Source: Trueperaceae bacterium (GTDB lineage Bacteria; Deinococcota; Deinococci; Deinococcales; Trueperaceae). Taken from it: a stretch of DNA of 8,293 nt. The notes beneath the pieces are model-generated. The model was not told where the DNA came from, did not search any database, and was given only the letters and a program-made list of their open reading frames with translations. Positions within the stretch are counted from its first letter, which is position 1. Each line of letters begins with the position of its first letter. The DNA lies in assembly GCA_007122815.1 (NCBI GenBank), contig SKSV01000286.1, positions 1 through 8,293 on the forward strand. The letters run 5' to 3'. The position numbers and the translations under genes were made by a program. Below are positions 1 to 5,574 of the stretch, piece after piece.

Positions 1-198
1 CCCTGCAACGCAGCAACATCGGACTCCAGCCCACCAACCTCAGCCGAAGCCTCCATCAACGCAGCCGTACGCTCAGACACCAAACCCTGCAACGCAGCAA
101 CATCGGACTCCAGCCCACCAACCTCAGCCGAAGCCTCCATCAACGCAGCCGTACGCTCAGACACCAAACCCTGCAACGCAGCAACATCGGACTCCAGC
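1..198 (-). repeat. 84-bp exact tandem repeat, 2.36 copies visible, in frame
   Basis: Bases 1-84 and 85-168 are identical, and 169-198 repeat the first 30 bases; identity breaks at 199. The period equals 28 codons, so copies stay in frame and keep the coiled-coil heptad phase. The array continues beyond the left edge for an unknown number of copies. On the coding strand the unit is rich in T-ending codons (GAT, GTT, GCT, GGT, TCT, CGT) and TTG, whereas the flanking gene mostly uses GAC, GTC, GCC and CTC. Exact copies suggest recent or homogenised duplication. Confidence 0.95.
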
Positions 199-962
199 TG
201 ACCGATGGACGCCTGGTCCTGCTCCGCGCGCGCCTCGAGCGCTTGGATCTCGTCCAAGAGGGAGGCGCCCGCCTCGACGGAGCTCTCGAGCGTAGCCTCG
301 AGAGCAGCCACGCGGTTCTCGGCGTGGGCGAGGTCTGCCAGAGCCTCGTCGCGCTGCTGGCGCGCCTCGGCGACCGCGTCGGCTTCGGCACGCACGGCGG
401 CCGACATGGCACCGAGGTCGTCTTCGAGTTCAGCGACACGGGCCTCGAGCTGCTCGGCTTCGGCTGTGGTAGCTGCCAGGGCGTCCCGCTCGGACTCCAG
501 TTCCGCCAAGGTCTGCTGCGTACGCAGGCGGAGGTAGTCGCGCTCGGCCTGCGCTGCTATCGCCCCCTCCTCGGCCATGGTGCCCTGCGTCAGAGCCAAG
601 GCGGCCTGCTCGCGCGCCTCTTCGGCTTCGGCGATGGCCGCGTCGCGCTCCGCTTCGGCACTCGCGACCTGCTCGGCAGCGGCGGCCAGCGCGTCCTCCG
701 CCTCCTCGCCTAGGCTCTCGACCTCTTCCGCCGCGGCCTCCCGCGCTTCGAGCGCCTCGGCGACCGAGGCCTCAGCCTCGTCTACGGCCGCCTCCAACCG
801 CTCGATCTCGGTCTGCAACTGCGCGACCGTAGCGGTCAGGCTCTCGTTCTCGGCTTCGAGTTCTTGCTCACGCTGACTCGGCCCACAGGCGCTGGCTAAT
901 ATCAGCAGCAGCGCTGCGGCAAGCCAAAGGAGCGTCACGCGCCCTGCGTTCTTCCTTAGCAT
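1..962 (-). CDS. Coiled-coil lipoprotein with 28-residue tandem repeats (3' end outside window)
   Basis: I do not recognise a named family. The frame is open from an ATG at 962 to the window edge (at least 320 codons, no stop). Residues 1-9 are basic and 10-25 hydrophobic, followed by Cys26 in an LASAC context. This looks like a lipoprotein signal, though the -3 position is Ala rather than the usual Leu. From about residue 30 to the edge the protein is almost only Glu, Ala, Leu, Asp, Arg and Gln in heptad order, so a long parallel coiled coil is expected, tethered to a membrane. From residue 256 it enters exact 28-residue repeats (four heptads each). Within a repeat, positions a are Val, Val, Leu, Val and positions d are Leu, Leu, Arg, Ala. 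The start is supported by GAGGAGG eight bases upstream. A spacer of 89 nt separates it from murJ; a TATGCT at 1019-1024 could be a -10 but has no convincing -35. It could be an envelope spacer or structural protein; the function is unknown. Confidence 0.85.
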   Translation of the reverse strand, partial: MLRKNAGRVTLLWLAAALLLILASACGPSQREQELEAENESLTATVAQLQTEIERLEAAVDEAEASVAEALEAREAAAEEVESLGEEAEDALAAAAEQVASAEAERDAAIAEAEEAREQAALALTQGTMAEEGAIAAQAERDYLRLRTQQTLAELESERDALAATTAEAEQLEARVAELEDDLGAMSAAVRAEADAVAEARQQRDEALADLAHAENRVAALEATLESSVEAGASLLDEIQALEARAEQDQASIGQLESDVAALQGLVSERTAALMEASAEVGGLESDVAALQGLVSERTAALMEASAEVGGLESDVAALQ

Positions 963-970
963 GTAGTCAC

Positions 971-977
971 CCTCCTC
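971..977 (-). promoter_or_regulatory. Shine-Dalgarno GAGGAGG of the coiled-coil lipoprotein gene
   Basis: On the minus strand GAGGAGG lies eight bases before the ATG at 962, a near-ideal ribosome binding site. It fixes the start of the lipoprotein reading frame and thereby the signal peptide. Confidence 0.75.
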
Positions 978-1051
978 GATGAAGGAACGTGGGGTACGGG
1001 CTCGGCTCGGACTCCCCTAGCATAGTCCGATGGGGCCGCCTCGGTGTCGGC

Positions 1052-2623
1052 TCAGCGATTGCGGCCGAAGCGGAGTTCGGGTACACGTAGGGCGTACGCC
1101 AGGGCGAGGAACACGATCAGCGTCACCGCGCCACCGACCAGGACGCTCGTCAGCGCCTCCCACCAAGCCGGCAGGGCGAGCGCTCCCGTGATCGCATTGG
1201 CGCACCAGCGTGCCCCGGCGACGGCCACGACGGCCGCGATCGAGACCCGGAACGCCTGCCGGGCCACCGCGCGCACGTCGAGCCCTTCGGCTCGGCGCAA
1301 CCAGGCCAGCAAGACCAGCGCCTGAGCGCTCATGGCCAAGGCCGTGCCCCAGGAGACGCCGGCGATCCCCAAGCGCGGCGCCAGGAGGACGAAGAGCAGT
1401 GCGGTGAGGAGCGTGAAGGCTACCGAGACCGCCACCGGCGCAGCGACGCGCTGGCGAACGAAGAAGGGACGCAGCAGGTAGTTCACCAAGCCCGCCGCCG
1501 GTAGCGCCACGCCTAGCGGCGCCAGCGCCAAGACCGCCAGAGAGATCGTCACCTCCTGGCCCTGAGCCGGCTGCAGCAACTCGAAGACGGTCCGCACGGC
1601 ATCTTCGGCGAAGGCGTAGGTGGCCGCCCCGGCCGGTAGCGTCAGCAGGAGGATGAAGCGCGTCCCCGACTCTAGTGTGGCGGAGAACCTGCTCGAACCT
1701 TCCGCGGCGAGGTTCCCGAGACGCGCGTAGTAGGCCATGGCCGGGCTGATCGCGAACAGCCCTAGGGCGAGGCTGAAGAGCATGGTCGAGAGAGCGTAGG
1801 CGGTGACCGCGCCGGCGGGGAAGAGGGCGTCGTTAGACACGATCCTCTGAGCCACCACGTTGAGCAGCTGCCGCGCCCCGGTGGTGAAGGCGAACGGCGC
1901 CATGAGAGCGAGGGCCAGGGGCATGGAGGAGTGCCACCAGCGGCCCAGAGTTGGAAGGACCCCGGCGCGCCACATCGCGGGCCACTGGACCAGTGCCTGC
2001 GCTGCGCCGCCGAGGACCACGCCGAGCGCGAGCCAGCGGGCTTCGCCGGGGTAGGCGAGCATGGCCGCGATGGCCACGACGTTGAGGAGGACCGGCGCCC
2101 AGGCAGGCGCGAAGAAGCGCTCTTCGGCGTTCAGCACGCCCATCGCCAACGCCGAGAGGCTTATCGCTAGCAGCACGGGGAAGGTGAGGCGCACCAGTTG
2201 CACCGCGAGCTCTCTGTCAACGTTCGACTGCGGCGCTAGCAGCAGTTCTACTATCCAAGGCGCTGCCATCAGCGCCAGCGCCAGGACGAGACCGTTGGCC
2301 AGCGCCAAGACGCTCAACATGGCACCCGCGAAAGCACGGCGGTCCTCACCGCGCAAGCGCTGGTAGAGAGGGATGAAGGCGTTGGTTAGCGCGCCTTCGG
2401 CCAGCAGCTCACGGAACAGGTTGGGCACCGTCCATGCCAAGCGGAAGGCGTCGCTCGCCCGAACGGGGAAGAGCGCCACGAGCAGGACCTCCCGCAGGAG
2501 CCCGCTGGCACGAGAGGCGAGCGTCCCGCCCATGAAGGTGAAGGCCCCTCTTGCCGATGATCGCCGGGCCGGCGGCTCGAGCCCCGCAGCGGGCGCAGCG
2601 CCAGGTCCCGCAGCGGGCTTCAC
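1052..2623 (-). CDS. murJ: MurJ/MviN lipid II flippase
   Basis: A MOP-superfamily membrane protein that moves undecaprenyl-linked lipid II across the inner membrane for peptidoglycan synthesis. The 523 residues match the usual size (E. coli about 511) and hold 13-14 hydrophobic helices. Family landmarks are SRASGLLRE at 37-45, SDAF at 57-60, NLFRELLAEGALTNAF at 68-83, LNAEERFFAPAWAPVLLN at 164-181 and LFPAGAVTAYA at 267-277. Cavity residues corresponding to E. coli R18, R24, D39 and R52 are R38, R44, D58 and R71. The TM8 motif DRLMEFP is replaced by LSTMLFS (278-284), so the equivalents of D269, R270 and E273 seem lost. The start is GTG; the internal ATG at residue 31 would cut into TM1. Residues 1-26 are a Pro/Ala-rich extension. 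No clear Shine-Dalgarno precedes the GTG, which overlaps the stop of a possible 26-codon ORF, so coupled translation is plausible. Confidence 0.93.
   Translation of the reverse strand: MKPAAGPGAAPAAGLEPPARRSSARGAFTFMGGTLASRASGLLREVLLVALFPVRASDAFRLAWTVPNLFRELLAEGALTNAFIPLYQRLRGEDRRAFAGAMLSVLALANGLVLALALMAAPWIVELLLAPQSNVDRELAVQLVRLTFPVLLAISLSALAMGVLNAEERFFAPAWAPVLLNVVAIAAMLAYPGEARWLALGVVLGGAAQALVQWPAMWRAGVLPTLGRWWHSSMPLALALMAPFAFTTGARQLLNVVAQRIVSNDALFPAGAVTAYALSTMLFSLALGLFAISPAMAYYARLGNLAAEGSSRFSATLESGTRFILLLTLPAGAATYAFAEDAVRTVFELLQPAQGQEVTISLAVLALAPLGVALPAAGLVNYLLRPFFVRQRVAAPVAVSVAFTLLTALLFVLLAPRLGIAGVSWGTALAMSAQALVLLAWLRRAEGLDVRAVARQAFRVSIAAVVAVAGARWCANAITGALALPAWWEALTSVLVGGAVTLIVFLALAYALRVPELRFGRNR
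2583..2617. repeat. Two copies of palindrome CCCGCAGCGGG, 24 bp apart
   Basis: CCCGCAGCGGG occurs at 2583-2593 and 2607-2617. Each copy is a perfect 5-bp inverted repeat around one base, and the copies are 24 bp (eight codons) apart. They encode the PAAG...PAAG part of the Pro/Ala-rich N-terminal extension of MurJ, just after its GTG. They could fold in the mRNA near the ribosome entry site or simply reflect low-complexity G+C-rich coding. Confidence 0.6.
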
Positions 2624-2700
2624 TGGCGAGCCCGCGCAGCCGCCAAGGCAGGGCTCGAGGCGTTCTCGGCCAACGTCTTGCGCTGTGCGACCCGGGCCAT
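2620..2700 (-). CDS. Possible 26-aa leader ORF overlapping the murJ start
   Basis: I do not recognise it. An ATG at 2700 opens a 26-codon frame beginning MARVAQRKTL, Ala/Arg-rich and basic. It ends in TGA at 2622-2620, and the GTG of murJ is at 2623-2621, giving a GTGA four-base overlap. AGGAG lies four bases before the ATG (slightly close). murJ itself has no good ribosome binding site, so ribosomes ending this ORF could restart at murJ. No hydrophobic segment or domain is visible. The same GTGA overlap joins two clear genes at 7299-7302, so this junction type is used here. It may equally be a chance frame in a long untranslated leader. Confidence 0.35.
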   Translation of the reverse strand: MARVAQRKTLAENASSPALAAARARQ

Positions 2701-2704
2701 GCTG

Positions 2705-2709
2705 CTCCT
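2705..2709 (-). promoter_or_regulatory. Shine-Dalgarno-like AGGAG before the 26-codon ORF
   Basis: AGGAG on the minus strand sits four bases before the ATG at 2700. It is the only good ribosome-binding match in the 100 bases upstream of murJ, which is the main reason to consider that ribosomes enter here rather than at the murJ GTG. Confidence 0.35.
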
Positions 2710-2760
2710 AGCCGACGCTCCGGCCAGCTGCGCCTCGACGCTGGTTCGAGCCGACACGGT

Positions 2761-2803
2761 GCGTCAGGGTTGACGCTCGCGCCGACGATACCGCGGTCGG
2801 CGC
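2761..2803 (-). terminator. Two adjacent hairpins after the ferredoxin gene, possible terminator or attenuator
   Basis: GCGCCGAC (2779-2786) pairs perfectly with GTCGGCGC (2796-2803) around a 9-base loop. GCGTCA (2761-2766) pairs with TGACGC (2771-2776) around a 4-base loop. Both lie in the spacer between ferredoxin and murJ, starting 40 bases after the ferredoxin stop. Neither is followed by a T tract on the minus strand, so canonical intrinsic termination is not shown. They could be a partial terminator, an mRNA 3'-end stabiliser or chance pairing in G+C-rich DNA. Confidence 0.3.
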
Positions 2804-2860
2804 TCAGGCCAGGCGCGTGGCGGTCAGGCCCGGCGCGCCGCGCTCAGCCCGGGTGCTCGG
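2801..2860. repeat. Degenerate 20-bp tandem repeat spanning the ferredoxin stop
   Basis: Three successive 20-base blocks (2801-2820, 2821-2840, 2841-2860) share the core CGSTCAGSCC followed by GGCGCG-like bases. The third block contains the ferredoxin stop codon (TCA at 2844-2846), and the other two repeat that TCA downstream. The match is imperfect, so it may be an old duplication of the gene end or compositional coincidence. Confidence 0.35.
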
Positions 2861-3224
2861 CCTCCAGGGTGGCCCGGTCGAACCGATCCGGTTCCGGCTT
2901 CACGTCCGGGTCCAGCTGGGGACCGGTGTCAAGCCACTCCTGGTTCTGCTTGGTCATGACCGAGGAGAGCCGCATGTCGCCCTCGACGACCAACTGGCAG
3001 GAGAGCCGGTGGCTACCCAGCAGGCCGGCTTCCCTGAGGCGCACGAACTCCGCGCGGGTCATGTCCGACGGCTCACCCTCGTGGACCACCACGCGACATG
3101 TGGTGCAGCGCGCCTTGCCTCCACAGCGATGACCGATCTCCACCCCAGCTCGCTCGATCGCGATGGTGAGGCGGGTCCCGGCCGCCACATCCATGGTCTT
3201 CTCGTCAACGGTCACAAGTGGCAT
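2844..3224 (-). CDS. [2Fe-2S] ferredoxin
   Basis: A soluble one-electron carrier of 126 residues. The cluster ligands are Cys34, Cys40 and Cys43 (CGGKARCTTC, a CX5CX2C pattern) plus Cys76 in HRLSCQL. CX5CX2C resembles adrenodoxin/Isc-type ferredoxins rather than the plant CX4CX2C type. The fold runs from MPLVTV (first strand) to about residue 90, ending VEGDMRLSSV. Residues 92-126 form an extra hydrophilic, acidic and Pro-containing tail. The start is ATG 3224: GGAGGG lies six bases ahead of it, while the ATG two codons upstream (3230) directly abuts that GGAGGG and is too close. Longer frames reaching 3305 have no similarity to ferredoxins. It lies 123 bp downstream of the glucokinase gene and 220 bp ahead of murJ, and its redox partner is not visible here. 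Confidence 0.92.
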   Translation of the reverse strand: MPLVTVDEKTMDVAAGTRLTIAIERAGVEIGHRCGGKARCTTCRVVVHEGEPSDMTRAEFVRLREAGLLGSHRLSCQLVVEGDMRLSSVMTKQNQEWLDTGPQLDPDVKPEPDRFDRATLEAEHPG

Positions 3225-3230
3225 CGTCAT

Positions 3231-3236
3231 CCCTCC
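3231..3236 (-). promoter_or_regulatory. Shine-Dalgarno GGAGGG deciding the ferredoxin start
   Basis: GGAGGG on the minus strand is six bases before ATG 3224 and zero bases before ATG 3230. Normal spacing therefore selects 3224, which also gives the expected ferredoxin N-terminus. Confidence 0.75.
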
Positions 3237-3347
3237 ATACCCGCGCTGAGCGCAGTTCCGTGAGGGTACGGCAACGATCCACACCGTCATTGAAAGCTGG
3301 TGCACTCTCCGCCGCGCCGATCAGCTGCGCTCTCGCCCGGCGGCTAC

Positions 3348-4115
3348 TCAACCTCGCAGGCTGGCGTACCAGGCGGCCCCCACGATACCGGCCTCGTTCC
3401 TCAGCGCCGCTGCCTTCACCGGGGTCTCGACTTTCAGTCGCTCCGCGATCTTGTCCTCGAAACGCTTGGACACCCCGCCTCCGAGGACCATCAGGGCAGG
3501 TGAGAAGAGCCTCTCCAGGTGCTGCAGGTAAGCGTCCAGGCGCCTCGCGAAGCGCTTCCAAGAGAGCCCCTCGGCGCGCCGCGCCCGGTCCGACGCCCAA
3601 TCCTCGACCGAATCGTGTCCGGCGAAGCTGAGGTGGCCGAGCTCGGTGTTCGGCACCAGCTCTCCGTCGTTGAAGAGCGCAGAACCGATGCCCGTGCCGA
3701 GCGTCAGCACCAGCACCACCCCCGGCACGTCACGCGCCACACCGAAGCCGACCTCGGCGAGTCCGGCGGCGTCGGCGTCGTTGAGGAGCAGGACTCGCGT
3801 GTCGAGAGCCTGCCCGAGGCGTTCCTGGGCGTGCTCCCCGATCCAGGCACTGTCGACGTTGGCGGCGCTCAGGGTCACGCCGTCACGCACGACGGCCGGG
3901 AAGGTCGCACCCGCCGCGCGAGGCTCTAGGTCCGGCGCGCTCGCACGCACCATGTCGCAGACTTCCGCCACGGTAGCAGCTACCGCCGCCGGCGTGGAGG
4001 GTTGGGGTGTGGCGAGCCGGACCCGGTCGGTCACCAACGTTCCGGTGACGACGTCCACCAGCGCAGCCTTGATGCCCGAACCGCCGATGTCGATGCCGAG
4101 AGCAACTTCATGCAT
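3348..4115 (-). CDS. ppgK: ROK-family polyphosphate glucokinase
   Basis: Phosphorylates glucose to glucose-6-phosphate in the cytoplasm using inorganic polyphosphate (and usually ATP) as donor. The 255 residues match the PPGK subgroup size. Visible motifs are the first phosphate loop [10 protein letters not shown] at 9-18, PQPSTP at 38-42, ANVDSAWIG at 85-93, LNDADAAG at 111-118 with catalytic Asp113, [11 protein letters not shown] at 138-148, NTELGHL at 156-162 (Glu158 and His161 contact sugar in ROK enzymes) and LGGGVSKR at 211-218. The ROK zinc motif CXCGXXGC is absent, as is normal for this subgroup. The ATG is nine bases after the stop of the MFS gene, and the only purine-rich site is GGAG inside that gene's last codons, so the two are probably cotranscribed and coupled. 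Polyphosphate use is inferred from family likeness; a plain ATP-glucokinase or other hexokinase is the alternative. Confidence 0.88.
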   Translation of the reverse strand: MHEVALGIDIGGSGIKAALVDVVTGTLVTDRVRLATPQPSTPAAVAATVAEVCDMVRASAPDLEPRAAGATFPAVVRDGVTLSAANVDSAWIGEHAQERLGQALDTRVLLLNDADAAGLAEVGFGVARDVPGVVLVLTLGTGIGSALFNDGELVPNTELGHLSFAGHDSVEDWASDRARRAEGLSWKRFARRLDAYLQHLERLFSPALMVLGGGVSKRFEDKIAERLKVETPVKAAALRNEAGIVGAAWYASLRG

Positions 4116-4124
4116 TGGGGGAGT

Positions 4125-5474
4125 CTACTCCGTCGAGTCGTCGGGGGCGGGGGCACGGGTAGCGGACGAAGCGGCTTCGGGCGCTTGCGGCGCAGCGCTC
4201 TCGCCATTGCGCTGGGGTCGAGGCGGAGGGGTAGCGAACCAGAAGGCGAGCGAAGCCACGGCAGCGAGGCCGGCCAGAACGCTGAACCCGAGCCGGTAGT
4301 CGCCAAGGAGGTCGGCCAGACCACCCAACAACACGGGGCCGACCAGCTGACCGACCATGAACACGAGCATCGAGGCGCCCATGATCGAGCCGAAGTGGCT
4401 GGCGCCGAAGTAATCGGCGCGAAGCGAGCCCATCAGAGGCCCGCGCACGCCCCAGGCGACGCCATGGGCCAGCGCGAAGAGCACCACCGCGAACCAGCCC
4501 GGTCCCCAAGCGAGCACCAACACAGCCGCCGCGTGCGTGAGCATGGCCGCGACGGCGATCGCACGCTTGTCGAAGCGGTCTCCCAGCGGGCCGCCGACGA
4601 GTTGCCCCGCTGCCGAGGTGATCGTCACCAGAGCGACCGCGCTGGCGGCGAGCTGGAGCGGGTACCCGACGCCGTCGTGGAGGTGAGGGACCAGGTGAAC
4701 GGAGACGCCGGACATGACCAAGAGCGCGACGCCGTGCCCGACCCCCAGCAGCCAGAAGGCGCGCGTGCGAAGCGCCTCGCGCAGCGTGTGATCGGCGGCC
4801 GGGTCGTGCGGCCGCAGCTCCACGCCGCCCGGCCGGCGGTCCGGGAAGCCGACGTAACCGCCGTCCGGCAGTTGCCCGTACTCGGCCGGCGAACGCCTCA
4901 TCAGCACCGCGAGCGGCACGCCGGCGAGCACCACCAGGGCGGCGGCAAGGCGCAGCGTCTCGCGCCACCCGAACTCCACCACCGCCGAGGCGACCAGGGG
5001 GACGACCAGACCCGCCAGGCTGATGCCGATCGCCATGAGGGAGAGCGCCGTCGATCGCCGCCGCACGAACCAGGCGACGACGGCGGTGGTGGTCGAGAGG
5101 TAGCCGGCGGCGGCGAAACCGAGTCCCGCGACCACGAGCGCGGCGAAGAAGCCACCGAGCCCGGTCACGTGCGAGAGCAGCCAGAGCCCCGCGGACTGCA
5201 GAACGACGCCGACGAGGATCACGCGCCGGACCCCGACGCGCTCGAGCAGGTAGCCCTGTACCGGCCCGAGCAAGCCGCCCAAGAGGCTGACGAGCGCGTA
5301 CCCGCCGGCAGTGGCTCCGCGCGACCAACCGAGGTCGTCCGCCCAGACGACCACGAAGACACCGAAGCTCTGGAAGAACAGGGCCGACTGCAGGAACTGC
5401 AGACCGGCCCCCCCGACGACCGTGTCCCATCCCAAGAAGCGCCGGCGTGGCGATACGCTGCTCACGACCACCAT
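4125..5474 (-). CDS. MFS transporter (12-TM, monocarboxylate/oxalate-formate-like)
   Basis: An inner-membrane secondary transporter of 449 residues with two six-helix halves. MFS loop motif A is seen twice: QGYLLERVGVRR at 73-84 and GGPLGDRFDKR at 294-304. TM1 begins near residue 14; a hydrophilic central loop lies at about 193-238; the last 34 residues form a Pro/Ala-rich cytoplasmic tail. The segment RRRSTALSLMAIGISLAGL (138-156) resembles the TM4-TM5 region of monocarboxylate and oxalate/formate porters. Substrate is not evident. The neighbour 9 nt downstream is a glucokinase, which would suit a sugar, but sequence style rather suggests an organic anion. I chose ATG 5474; a GTG at 5504 would add ten Arg/Ser-rich residues and no start has a strong Shine-Dalgarno. 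It is divergent from the aldo/keto reductase across about 97 bp. Confidence 0.88.
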   Translation of the reverse strand: MVVVSSVSPRRRFLGWDTVVGGAGLQFLQSALFFQSFGVFVVVWADDLGWSRGATAGGYALVSLLGGLLGPVQGYLLERVGVRRVILVGVVLQSAGLWLLSHVTGLGGFFAALVVAGLGFAAAGYLSTTTAVVAWFVRRRSTALSLMAIGISLAGLVVPLVASAVVEFGWRETLRLAAALVVLAGVPLAVLMRRSPAEYGQLPDGGYVGFPDRRPGGVELRPHDPAADHTLREALRTRAFWLLGVGHGVALLVMSGVSVHLVPHLHDGVGYPLQLAASAVALVTITSAAGQLVGGPLGDRFDKRAIAVAAMLTHAAAVLVLAWGPGWFAVVLFALAHGVAWGVRGPLMGSLRADYFGASHFGSIMGASMLVFMVGQLVGPVLLGGLADLLGDYRLGFSVLAGLAAVASLAFWFATPPPRPQRNGESAAPQAPEAASSATRAPAPDDSTE

Positions 5475-5560
5475 CACACCACTCGAGCGAGACCGCGACC
5501 TCACGCCGGAGCTGGCGACTCCGCTGCATCACCAGCGCGCCGACCGCCGAGCACGTTAGG

Positions 5561-5574
5561 TAGTCTTGGGCATG
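5561..5574 (+). promoter_or_regulatory. Possible leaderless promoter of the aldo/keto reductase
   Basis: TAGTCT at 5561-5566 fits a TANNNT -10 box and ends five bases before the ATG at 5572, so transcription could begin at or near the start codon. No Shine-Dalgarno of normal spacing precedes this ATG. No recognisable -35 is present at 16-18 bp spacing, so the call is weak. Confidence 0.25.

Noticed and set aside
1..198. Repeat array as a CRISPR locus
   Set aside because: Copies are contiguous with no spacers, the unit is 84 bp and in frame within a coding region, and there are no cas genes.
205..876. Plus-strand frames rich in Ser/Ala/Arg, up to 156 codons
   Set aside because: They are the complement of the coiled-coil gene, whose minus-strand frame has an ideal ribosome binding site, a signal peptide and heptad structure.
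1019..1024. TATGCT as -10 promoter of the coiled-coil lipoprotein
   Set aside because: Four of six bases match the consensus, but nothing like a -35 box occurs at 16-18 bp, so it is not listed as a feature.
2551..3263. Plus-strand open frames across the murJ-ferredoxin junction
   Set aside because: They run antisense to the ferredoxin with its intact Cys motif and to the murJ start, and show only Arg/Ser/Pro-rich composition.
3225..3347. Small gene or regulatory RNA between glucokinase and ferredoxin
   Set aside because: Only the ferredoxin ribosome binding site stands out; the frame continuing upstream of the ferredoxin lacks a start with a ribosome binding site, and no convincing promoter or strong hairpin is seen.
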